A DNA stretch of 64,000 nt, taken from contig NC_133499.1 in NCBI RefSeq assembly GCF_025370935.1, positions 7,002,074 to 7,066,073 of the forward strand. Reading direction: 5' to 3'. The notes beneath the pieces were generated by a model. That model worked only from the letters and a program-made list of their open reading frames with translations. It was not told where the DNA came from and did not search any database. Made by a program: the position numbers and the translations under genes. This document shows positions 30,566-42,600 of the stretch, piece by piece. Source of the DNA: Choristoneura fumiferana (Eukaryota; Arthropoda; Insecta; Lepidoptera; Tortricidae). Position 1 is the stretch's first letter. Every line of letters starts with the position of its first letter.

Positions 30566-30865
30566 CAAAAATACAAACTGAGACATGGATGCACAGAAAA
30601 ACCAGAAAAAGAGACCAGCGCTGGGTATTGAACCCAGGTCCTCAGCAATCCGTGCTGCGTGCGCTATAACCCCTACCACGCTGGACAGGAATCTAGACAC
30701 GAATTTTTCCCATATGATACATATCTCAGGTTGCTTATTCTACTACGCTACTTATGCAGCAGCACTAGCGACATTTATGTTCCGCTCTCATCGAGAGACG
30801 TCACACTCTTTCGGAACCAACCGCTCACCCAGACAAGAGATGTCGCTACTAAGCAATCAAGCTGG
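30566..30865 (-). mobile_element. SINE B copy, no inverted tail seen
   Basis: AAAATACAAACTGAGACATGG, AAAACCAGAAAAAGAGACC, CGCTGGGTATTGAACCC (box B on the other strand) and the distal head TAACCGC..CACCC.GACAAGAG. Flanks 29882-30565 contain nothing recognised. Confidence 0.8.
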
Positions 30866-30908
30866 TCACTGTTTTGAATGGGTCCCGACTGTTGAAGTTT
30901 TTAGTATA

Positions 30909-31387
30909 CAGCGTGTATTTTTGATACTACCTCAAACTGTACTCAGACGAAGATTGAAGTGCTGTGAACCGATATCAAAACAAATTGTTAATTTAGAATT
31001 AACTACCAGAGCGTAATGAATTTTTTAAATATTTTCGAGCAGCAATGTAATGCGTACAATAATTTGATACGAGAGGGAAACGTTCTGTGACAGCTGTCAC
31101 GTCAACAAGTGCGACGTTTTGAATAAAAACAAAGTAGTATCGCGTAGTGATCTTATCTTATCTTATGCTTAGGGGTCCTTGCGGATACACTTCGACCCGT
31201 AGGGATCTTTTGTGTAATTACTCCTCCTTCGCACTTACTCTAATCGCGTAGTGATACATTGCGTGCTAATTAATTTTTTAAAGGAAAATAATAAGTCTAA
31301 TTTTTTACTAAAACATAATAAAATGTGAATATTAGGGCCTTCACTAACTGCCGTTAATGTTTGAGGTCGTATCAAAAATACACGCTG
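30909..31387. mobile_element. TA-flanked inverted-repeat DNA element
   Basis: Ends CAGCGTGTATTTTTGATAC and its reverse complement continue to about 30 bp (then ACCTCAAAC), with TA on both sides. Tc1/mariner-like in form, no ORF. A 91-bp retro-insertion sits inside it. Confidence 0.85.
31152..31242 (-). mobile_element. 91-bp truncated retro-insertion
   Basis: Flanked by a perfect 13-bp duplication ATCGCGTAGTGAT (31139-31151, 31243-31255). The minus-strand 3' end is a short ATAAG repeat. The body AGGGGTCCTTGCGGATACAC looks like a LINE 3' end. Confidence 0.85.
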
Positions 31388-31776
31388 TATATATGGTGAC
31401 ATACAAACAAACACACAAACACACACACTTTCGCATTTATAATATTAGTATGGATAAACAAATCCACAGCATAATAATAATGTATAAAAAATAAACAGTT
31501 AAATTATTATTGTCACAGATTAGTACAAAAATCTTCAGTGATTGGACTAAAGAGGCTACACTATGGTACTATGGAATTATCACATTTTTTTTATATAAAC
31601 CTTTTAGGAACTACTTGAACTGAGGAAGCTTAGTCGACCGGTAGAGATCCCTTATGGGACATGTTCGCCTTTTCACCATGTTCCTTAATGTTTGTCAATA
31701 AGCTAATGTTCTTGAAATCTAATTAGTCTGTAGGTAAGTTAGATTATTATTAGAAAATATCGGGCACGATTTTTAT

Positions 31777-31925
31777 TAATGAACTCAAAGAATTTCTTTG
31801 CTGACTCGCGACCTTATGATAGCCAAGTTTATGCAAGATTTGCGTGTTCATGCAGTTCCTCCCCTCCACACTGTAAGAATACACAAATCGCACAAACCCA
31901 TCTATCACCACCACCACACTACACT
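31777..31925 (+). repeat. Repeat L copy, truncated
   Basis: ATGAACTCAAAGAATTTCTTTG to CATCTATCACCACCACCAC. Confidence 0.75.
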
Positions 31926-31976
31926 ATACTTTTCAATAGAAAAAAATACGTGCCCAATATTTTTATAAAACCTTTC

Positions 31977-32085
31977 ACTCTGACGGATAGATGTGATGCC
32001 GTCTCCGTCTATTCGAACAAAACAAACAGAGACGGCATCGCGTTTGTCCGTCAGATAAATTTAATCAGTGGGTAGTGAAACAGGG
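31977..32085. mobile_element. MITE M copy 2
   Basis: GACGGATAGATGTGATGCCGT and GAGACGGCATCGCG form the hairpin; it ends GTGGGTAGTGAAACAGG. Confidence 0.8.
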
Positions 32086-32354
32086 AGTATTTCTATCCAG
32101 AAGTCTTTCCCAGCTCAAAAAATACCAATGGTTTTTAATACCTATAACCTTTGACATAAGGCAATGTTTACTTTAAGCGCCTACCAAGAAATAATAGCAA
32201 CCGGAGTAATATCACAATTTTAGGTATGCCGGTGGTCAAAATTTAAACTCAAACTACCTATAGTTTTTAAGGGTTTCTCGCTAGATGTCGTTAGTATCGA
32301 CAACTCCGTTTGACGTAACGTGCTCGCGATTGGCTAATACGGTATTTGATTATT

Positions 32355-32700
32355 TTGTATGTTTTAGAAATTAAAACTACACAATGCCTGTTATCGAATA
32401 GAGAAACAATTATTAAGCTACCTTAACAAATAACAAAGTTATAAAGGTTTGAAAGTCAAGGTTAGACGGAGAAAGACATACTGGCATGTGACGTCACACG
32501 CCAGTACCGCCATACTTGCTGCATAGAGAAAAGCGTTTGAGAAAGAGACAGGTATATAGATTTTTCAAAAAGTCACTATAAATCCAATTTTCAACCGATT
32601 TAAATTTCTCTTCGCTAAACACTATCTGTTTATCTATATTTTCATAATAATATTAAGATGTGGCTAAATCAGGAGTTGTCAAATACCGTATTAAGTTATT
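32355..32700. repeat. Repeat J copy 2
   Basis: Co-linear with 19540-19890 at roughly 85% by eye. Confidence 0.8.
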
Positions 32701-32771
32701 CAATCGCAAACGCGACGCGAATGTCAAAGTCAAACAGACCTTGCGATACTGGCACCAACTAGCCTGTCAAG

Positions 32772-33187
32772 AATGAGGGCTACCGTTTTCACGCTCACCA
32801 GTTGGCGCCACTGTAGACAAAGGTCCTGCCTGAAGTATAGTGGTTAGTCTGTTATTACGGGCGTGAAAACAAATTTACATTTAAATCATATTTTATACCT
32901 TAAAACCGCACCATAGAAATATCGAGCATGCCACAGTGTTGCATAGTCCCGTTTTGTTCAGAAAAAAGGGAGAACAAAGGTTTCCGAAAGACAATACTGC
33001 CTCAAAACACAAACATTCATTGCTCCTTAACGCATATTTGCCAAAATTAATTTCAAGTAATGCATAATATTCACAAAATTATTCTTATCCCGCGTTGCTC
33101 ACCCAAAAACAGTGACAATTGACATTTTGTAGACCTCTCGCTACACTAGCGCCTCTATCGGCGAATTCATACGCGATAACCCTCATT
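32772..33187. mobile_element. TIR element N copy 1 (AATGAGGGCTA ends)
   Basis: Ends AATGAGGGCTACC and GATAACCCTCATT. The interior shares ACGGGCGTGAAAACA, AACAAACATTCATTG and ATAATATTCACAAAATTATTC with the inverted copy 46657-47082. Non-coding. 33188-33498 may include gene 2 3' UTR but shows no clear AATAAA. Confidence 0.82.
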
Positions 33188-33498
33188 CAGTGACCATTGA
33201 ATTAATTACTTAAGTTCCTTCTCAATTTCGAAGAGCTTGCGTCAGCTGGTGCGGGTACAATCCTATGCACGCGACGCGCGCAGTCAACGCTGCTCATACT
33301 GTTGTTCAACAGGTGTCCACCCGTTCCGTGCAAGCGTCAGCCAGCGTAGACCCTCAGGCTTTCCGGTATCGGAGCTAGTATCGGTTCCGATTTAGAATCA
33401 CAAGTCACACCGTTTTTACTTAAGAATCCTGACCACTCGCCAAAATCGTCTTTAACGCTTGGAAACCATTACAGAATCCATTGTCTTCCACAGTCTTT

Positions 33499-33673
33499 TC
33501 ATACTCCATTCTCCTGTATCCGCTTGGAACTTCTCATGGAGACCCTGATAGAGGCCCGCATGGACGCCCTGGACCCTATAGAGGGTAGGGCTCTCACGAA
33601 CTCCTGGGTTTGGGACACTGAATGCCGTTTTGTGTAACGACCTGGTGATTCCTCTTCGTCTTCCACTGTTTTT
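33499..33673 (-). CDS. Gene 2 exon 12: cytosolic C-terminal tail
   Basis: KTVEDEEESPGRYTKRHSVS, ending with a basic, serine- and arginine-rich run (RASMRASIRVSMRSS) and RIQENGV-stop. Acceptor TTCCAG|AAAAAC. R-x-S/R-x-S-M sites look like basophilic kinase targets. No counterpart was found after gene 1. Confidence 0.85.
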
Positions 33674-36600
33674 CTGGAATATAGAAAAATTATTAATATT
33701 ATGTTATGCAAATTAATATAAACCCGGTGGTTGGTGGAGAAGAAACGCCAGATTCAATAAATTAGTTAGATTTTGACTTACTTCCTGGTGCAAGGATTAT
33801 CCCAGAACCTCTGGTCCTTGCCAAAGTTTTCTCCGTCTTGAAGAGTCTGTGGCATCTCGGTATCCATGGTCTCGGGAAGGAAGAGGCACAATAGACCTCC
33901 AACAATGCCAAGGGCTCCGAGGATGAGAAGCGGCAACTCCTGAGACACTGTTGCCTGTCGATTGAAAAGACCTTTAGTTAAATACACTACCTAGATACTG
34001 ATGAACGGGTAACCTATTGGTTAGAAAAGCTGTCTAAAAAGCACAAAAGTCTCTCTGGTTTGATGCGTCTTGTTATTGTGTCCTTCATCATCATCATGTC
34101 AGCGGTAGGACGTGTAGTGTAGGACATATATAGGCCTGCTTCGGTCTGAAGCAACCTGCTTCCACCGTAAACCCGCAGCTTTAACCAGAGCATCCGTCCA
34201 TCTCGTTGGTGAGACAATTCGAGAACTTTTCAGCCCCAACAGCCATCTGTTCTCTGTGCTATTATGGCCTGCCCATTGCCACGAGCTAATTCACTTGGCT
34301 ATGTCGGTGACCATCTTCTAAGTATCTCCTCATTTCTCTCCGTTTTCCACCCACCCCATTGCTCTACGTATTTTTAACCCCCGACGCAGAAAGAGGGGTG
34401 TTATAAGTTTGACCGCTATGTGTGTCTGTCTGTCTGTGGCACCGTAGACCTTAAACGGATGAACCGATTTGAATGCGGTTTTTTTTATTTGAAAGCAGGC
34501 TTTCTAGCAATAGTTCTTAGACATGTTTTAGCAAAATCGGTTCAGCCTTTTTTGAGAGAACTTTGAAGCGACAATGTCGGGGTTTTCCAACTTTTTGTTG
34601 GTTAGGTTAGTCCTAATTCGATCCCGTAGAGCAGGGTTTCTCAAACTTATGGCTCCACGTACCCCTGTTAAAGTTTCTAGACGATAGCGAACCCCCCGCC
34701 CCCCAAAGAAAGTAATAAAATTGACTGTTGGAGAAACTAAAAGTAAATAATACAAAATCACTCCAAAACCAATCTTAATCATCTTGCTAGTCTTGCAGCC
34801 TGGTGGTTTTTGGAGTCACGTAAGCCTTGTCGCGAACCCCCTACCGTCGAATAGCGAACCCCTAGGGGTTCGCGTACCCCACTTTGAGTTACCCTGCCGT
34901 AGAGAAACCCTGACCATTCTTACCATGTAACAACCAAACTCACCAGATAAACAACAAACGGTGCAACGATGCTCGCAACATAGCCCATAATATGTATAAG
35001 AGCGACACCCTGAGCTCTCACAACGGTCGGTAACAGCTCTGCTGCGTATTGCAAGCCAATGTTGTAGGAGATGTTGACAGCGAAACGGCCGAGGATGGCC
35101 AGGGACGCTGACGGGCCGCCTGTAAAAAAATAGTACTTGTAAATAACAGAGAGAAGACCGAAGCTGGAGGGTGAGAAAAACTAGAAAAATTTAAGACCTA
35201 GTGTTATTAGAGAGACTGAGTCTAATGTTATTAGAGAGACCAAAGCGACCAAACTCCAGTGACTATGTGGCAGTGGATATGTGGAAAGGCTGGGAGACGA
35301 TCGAGCCGTGAAGAGAGCGTATTTGGGACGACCGAGTGGACGTAGACTTTGGTTGGTCGTCCCAGGTACCGCTGGAGGGATGAGGTCCTGAAAAACCTTT
35401 AGGGTCTCGGGTGAAGAAAGATTATGGGAAGACGTGCGAACGAGCTGTCTGAGGTCCTGATCGTTTGGGTTCGTGGGTTAAGAAGAGCTGTCTCAAGATC
35501 GTAAAGCATGGCGTTGTCTGGTGTTGAAGATCAATACCACTTCGGGTCACGGGAACTTTGTTTTTTTTTTTCCGGAATAGTAAAGTTGACCAGGGATAAT
35601 GATCTATTAGGTACACTATGCTATAAAGCAGGTTGTGTGGTTTTTTTTTCATTCCTTTTTTGCTATGCCCTGTCTAAAGGAATTAATTTTGTTTAAGCGA
35701 GGTTGTCTACTACATAATTTAACAGTTAGTTTTTCTCAGCTTGATTTTCTTTAAAAAAAAAACAGCGAAGTGCAACTGTTAATTACTCGCATAAATTACG
35801 AGTTTAATGTTTTATTTTCAGCTAGGTTAGTAAAAAATTTGTTTGTATTGGAAATTGACTTTCACCCCAATGAGGATTGCCCTGAAATACGGAGCTCCAG
35901 AAATCGAATACCGTCAGTGTAGAATTAGCAATTATATAGAAATACTGATTCAGCAAAACATACGATACGAGTATATACTTGATATATACGACTTACCGAC
36001 TGGAACAGCAGTGGCGAGCAAACTGAAAATACCACTGATCACCATGGACCCACAGGCCAGCCATCTTCTGCCCCACCTGTTGACAAAGTCATCAGTATCA
36101 TCATCAACTATGGCAGTCCACTGACGAACAAGGACCACATTCAAGGTGGATTAACAGCACTTTAGTGTACTAGACGGGACTAGTGTATTTACTGGCTAAC
36201 GTCATAACGCCTCCAACCGGAATGAAAGGGATTAGGCTGTAGTACCCACGCGGGTTTAGGCCGAATAAGGAACGTCACACATACCACGAAATTTGTATTT
36301 ATAAATATTTACGGTTTTCTTGTTATGAATTATTTATCTTAATTATATCGGCCCGAAAAATAAAGATTTAGGCGGAATTTGAACCTAGTTCTTCGCCAAA
36401 CTGTGACGAGTGCTTCTGCCTTATACATCAGCTTAAGCACTGGCATAAATACGGGAAAACTACGTATCTAACCCATCACTGGAAGTGGTCGAATATTTCC
36501 TACTTCAAAGAGATTTCGGAAATGTATATAATTGATCACATTTACCAACTCATTCGTTCATGCATGCATTCGAGAGTCATTGGTACCATCAGCCAAATAT

Positions 36601-39600
36601 ATGGTCTACCACCCTAAAGTTGATAATCGTTTGCACGTCATAAAACAATAATGCCAATAGTCGTGTCAGTCAAACTTGAAAGTTCGACTTAAGCGACATA
36701 TTCATTGATTCGATTTGTAGCATTCGAACATGGCGGATGTAGACAATATCTAATTTTGCTATTTCTGTTTCTTTGGCTAGTTGAAGTATAATTTTTGATA
36801 GTTTTTTATGCGGCGATTAACCTTAACAGTGAACAGTGATCACAAAATTCTATATTGCTCTCGTGTCTGGCAGTTTTTAATGCGCAAGTTGTCTCCACGT
36901 GGTTTCTGGAATTTTACTATCAAGTTGCAAAAACTACAATCACCGTACAACGTCCCTCTCAAAGAGAGTTTACCTTGACACTGGCGAAATTGTCCTATTA
37001 ATTAGGACAGAAAAGCCATATCTTAAAAGAGAAGAAGAGAAGAAGACATATTCATTTGATAGGAACATGTTTAAAAATTGATAGACTTCTTATTTGGCTG
37101 ATGGTACCAATGAGGGTTTTCACAGAGGCGGAATATCGCTAGATGGCGTTAGTATCGTGACGTTTGACGTTTGCTTGCGGTTGGCTCCTTTAATTTTTTA
37201 ACCAATCACGAGCAAACGTCAAATGTCAAACAGACCTCTCGACACTAACGCCATCTAGCGGTATTTCGCCTCTGTGAAAACCCTCATTCTTTAAAAGCAA
37301 GCTGTCTTTAAAGGCCGGCAACAGTGTCTTTCTTTAATCCTTTGTAAGGCTCCATTTATTGGAACATACTATCAGAGAATCAAAAGCAGCTATCGAATAC
37401 ATACGTAGCGAAGGATCGCCGTGGTGGCCTAATGGTTTGACCTATCGCCTCTCAAGCAGAGGGTCGTGGGTTCAAACCTCGGCTCGCACCTCTGAGTTTT
37501 TCGAAATTCATGTGCGGAATTACATTTGAAATTTACCACGAGCTATGCGGTGAAGGAAAACATCGTGAGGAAACCTGCACAAACCTGCGAAGCAATTCAA
37601 TGGTGCGTGTGAAGTTCCCAATCCGCACTGGGCCTGCGTGGGAACTATGGCCCAAGCCCTCTTGTTCTGAGAGGAGGCCTGTGCTCAGCAGTGGGACGTA
37701 TATAGGCTGGGATGATGATGATGATGATGAAGGATGTTTTTAAAGCTAGTAGTATTGTCTCATACGGACATAATGGAAGTTTTTAATTAAACCTCAAGGT
37801 GATCTGAACTTATTTTATTAAACAAATCAACCTTGCAAATAAGAATGACTATAAAATGAAACGGGTTTCTAGTACGATAGCTTTAAGTTTTTTGTAAGCA
37901 GCTAATTTTTGACCACGGAATTAGAGAGAATGTACGTGGCTTCCACCGCTTCTAGTTGACGCTAGGGGGCGCTGCAGGCGGTGGGTCGTCGACCAATCTT
38001 GTGTCGGCACGTTCGTGTAAATAAAAGTTTGACGTTCGTGTTATTCCATGATTGGCAGAGCGAAGCGTAGACAAGTATTTTCAATAATTACAATGAATCA
38101 TCATCATCATTATCATGTCAGCCGAAAGACGTCCACTGCTGGACATAGGCCTCCCCCAAGGCTCTCCACTCAGACCGGTCTTGTGCTTTCCGCATCCACC
38201 GCGATCCCGCGATCTTAACCAAGTCGTCGCTCCATCTTGTTGGAGGCACCGACAGCTCGTCTCCCGGTCCGCGGACGCCATTCGAGAACCTTCTGGCCCC
38301 ATCGGCCATCAGTCCTGCGAGCAATGTGCCCCGCCCACTGCCACTTTAGTTTCGCAATTCTTCGGGCTATGTCGGTAACCTTAGTTCTACTGCGGATATC
38401 ATCATTACAATGAATATTGTAACTTATTACTAAAAGAATAAGGTAGAATATCCAAATCAATGCATGTGGTCGCTAAATCGTCTCTGCCTTATAAAGGGTT
38501 AAAGAAACCAGCCCTTTTCTTGACCGACCCGATGTTACACTCACCTGTCCAGAACAGCAGTCAAGAAAGTATCAGCCGGCAGCTCAGTAGCCGATGCCAC
38601 CGTGAACGTCAGGAACACGTCCAACCCCAAGGAACCCACGTTCCTCACGTGCCCATCGAAGACCAGGGATATGGCCATCCAGATGACGATGAGGAGTATG
38701 GCGTTGCGCCGCAGCCGAGGCGTCCTGAAGAGATCCAGGACGGAGTAGGTGCGGTCTTCTGCTTCGTTCTCTTTGATGGTTTTAAGGGAGGATTCCTGGA
38801 AAATATTGGGTTTTTGGTAAAACTCACTTTTTTACCTTCTTCTTTGTCTGTTCAATGTTCTGTTATTTTTTTTTTATAATCTTTCAATTTCAATTGAGAT
38901 CCGACTTTTCCCGATGCAAATACATTATGCACTAGTTATATCTGTACATCGTCGTGGTAAATGGAGCACATACCGTAAAATCGCTCAGCACCTTCTCCGG
39001 AATCTTGGTCTTGTTTATCTTCTCAAATTTTTTCATAATTGTCAGAGCTTTTTCTATTTTTCCCTGTGACACCAACCACCTGAAAATACCATTAAAAAGA
39101 ATAAGTATTGTACTTATAGTAATTAGTAATTAGGATAACTATTGTACAGTCAAGGGCAAAGATATCGACACGGCCAAAGTTACAAAAATATGTATACACG
39201 ACTTTATGCACTTAACATTAAGACCGTGTACCTATACATATTTTTGCAACTTCGGCCGTGTCGATATCTTTGCCCTTGACTGTACATAGAGCACGTATTG
39301 CATTGAGAGATCGATGTACAAAGGTTAACTTATTCCATTAGGGATCTCTTCCAGTAAACCTTTGAACAATTGACTGACTTGGAAAAAGTGGAAAACTCGT
39401 CTTTGACATTTCAAATTTCAATATCTTAATATGAAACATAGCTAAGAACCATCGCAAGAAAACGTGCTTACAGGTAAAAAACCACATCGAAATCGGTCCT
39501 TCCGATTGAGAGCTACTATGCCACGTATAGACTGCAGACAAACATTGGCATCAAACTTCAAATCAAACTCTTTTATTAGTTTTTTTTTTCACCATTTTGT

Positions 39601-42600
39601 CGGCATAGTTGCTTACATAATAATATATTCGTGCAAAATTCCAGCTTTCTAGTAACTGATTATCTGAGAAAAGCCACGGACGGACGGATAGACAGACAGA
39701 CAGACAGACATGGCGAAACTATAAGGGTTCCGTTTTTCCATTTTGGCTACGAAACCCTAAAGATGGGAAATGTACAATAGTTTGTAAACTGAAATAATAG
39801 ATATTGTGCTGTTGTATTAATAATATTGTCGTGTCTTCTTTCTCTCTCTTTCTCTTTCTTTCTATCTTTCTTTAAATGTCAAGCCTACCTGGCACTTTCA
39901 GGCACCACCCAAGGCGTGGCCGCCGCCATGATGAATGGCAGACTTGTCCCAAGCGCGAACATCCTCCAGTCATCCGCCCAGAGCGCGATCCAGGGCAGGA
40001 GAGAGGCGGCGAGCGTGAAGAAGAGAGCTATGGACATGTTGGCCACGAACGTCCGCCATTTTGGCCCTACGTATTCTAGAACTGTAAAAAGAAATTGTGT
40101 CAAAACGAGGTGTGCAAGTATTTTGGGTGGCGAACAATATTTTTGAACTTTCAACCTCTTTGCTGTCGGTGGCTGATTGGCGCAAGTCCTTTGCCACTCG
40201 CCTTCGACCGTAAAAAAGGCGGCAGTCAGCGATACTTCAAAAAAACCGGTTTTGTAATAGTACATTGTGTCTTAAGGGCGGTACATAATTTATTGAATAA
40301 GGCGTTACTTTGCGGAAAACATTATCAATTAACTGAAACGATGGCTTGGGTCTAATATCTGATGCCATGGTGAACGGTTGTGTTGCTCTGAAGACGAGCT
40401 CTGGTTGTGTTCGAAACGTGTCAGTGTAGTGCGGTGGTGGTGATAGATGGGTTTGTGTGATTAGTGTGTGTTCTTGCAGTTTGTAGGTGCACATTTCTTG
40501 CATAAACGTAGATATCATAAAGTCGCGGGTGAGCAAAGTAATTGTTTCAGAACATTGATAATTTATTGAATAAGGCGTTTGCAGAGGTAGAAAATATAAA
40601 AAAAACTGATAGTTATTTATTACAATTGACAAGATAACATATTTCTAAGACTATAATTTGATTCGTTCTGTGTATTCTGGTTGAAAAGAGAAAGACACTG
40701 ATATTTTTTAAATTTTGCTACGATTATTAAATTAATGTATTACAATGTTTTAAAGATGTGCTTATTCTAAAAGGCCATAACTCCAAAACTACCACACAAT
40801 AGATCCATTACTTTTGTCTAGTCTCTATTTAAAAAAAAAAGATCACGTAAATCTGACGTAGAAGTTGTCAAAATTATGACAGCTCCTTTTTCTGGTGAAA
40901 AAGGCAAAGGAAACATATTATCTATTCTGTGGTAGTATTGGCAAATTCAGATATTTTATTTTTTATTTTTTTGTATTTTATTTTTGTATTATTTTTTTAA
41001 ATATGGTGAAATAAATTATAATAAATATTTTCCCATGTTCAGGAGGCAAAACTCTTTCGATTCCTGTAGTGATTTCCAGGTGTTAAAAAAATGAAATCTT
41101 GTAAATTATTATACAACAACTTAATTTAAAAACTTGACTTTAGGACATGACTTTAGTTCAATTTATTCACACACAAACATAACGCCTGTATTCCCAAATG
41201 GGGTAGGCAGAGCGCACGAAACGATACCGCTTCGGAGCCACTTTTAGCAATTTTAGGTATAATACCTATTATATAATCTTTAGGACAATTTCAAGTACTT
41301 AGATCCTTAAGTCGTGACTACTTACAAAGAGACATGCGCCAGCGCGAAAACCTTGGGCCAGTTATGTTTTATTACTCGTAAATACGTGCTTGAATCTAAT
41401 CTTGGGTAAAAACATTAAGTTTAAAACATCATTATCTTGACCTATATACGTCGCATACGCCTCCTGTATTTTTTATCAGTAGTAGACTTAGGGGCTGTTT
41501 CACCATCCGTTAACCGACGGTAAAATGTGATGCCGTCTCCGTCTATTCATACAAAACAAATAGAGACGGCATCACACCTAACCGCCAGGGGTGAAAAAGC
41601 CCCTTGTAATATAGCTCACTCCTGTAGATAGTTTTTTTTTCACTCGCCGTTTTTTTGTAAAAATAAATTGATACTTTATTTCGGCAGATTAATTCGTGGG
41701 ATTAATAGGTTTGTGCCTTGGTCTGTTTAAAAAAAAGCGAGGTCGGATTGACAGCTGTCAGTTGTCAAATGTCGCCGTACGTATGTACGTGTGACACGTG
41801 TGTGTAGTATTTGTCGGTGTTTGGCGACATTTGACAACTGACAGCTGCCAATACGACCTCTTTTTAGGGTTCCGTAGCCATAATAAAGTTTCGCCATGTC
41901 TGTCTGTCTGTCCGTCCGTCCGCGGCTTTGCTCAGGGACTATCAATGCTAGAAAGCTGTAATTTTGCACGGATATATGTAAACTGCCGACAAAATGGTAC
42001 AATTTTTTTTTCTCATCCTAACTAGAGATGTGCCGATCATGACTTTGGCCGACTAGCCGACTAGCCGATTAGTCGGTTGTAAAGAAGCCGACTAATCGGC
42101 CGACTAGTCGGCCAAGCCGATCACAGTTTTAGGGATTTCGTGACGCTTTGTTAACCAGCTGATTTGGGCGCAAGTCGCAACCGACGCCTGTAAGCGTATC
42201 GGAACCAGTTTATTTTATTTTATTCGTATTATTTTATTTCTAGACATTTGCTTTTGTATCTAACAAAGCGGTGTTTTTGTGAAAAAAATATTGTGTAAAA
42301 ATAATGCCTACTATTATTGTTCATTAAAGTGAAAGAGCTAAAAAAATAATAAATTTAATCATGTCAAAAAGAACGGCATCCGAAAAGGCTATAGAACCGT
42401 AGACCACATACATGCGTTGCGGCAGGTTTTACAGAAGACCGAAGAGTATAACCTCCCCCTTTGCCTTGCATTTGTGGACTACTCGTACGAGAAAGCCTTC
42501 GATTCGATCGAGACTTGGGCTGTGCTGCAGGCTCTCCAGCGGTGCCAAGTTGACTACCGGTATATCGAAGTGTTGAAGTGTATGGACGCCTATTCCTCTG

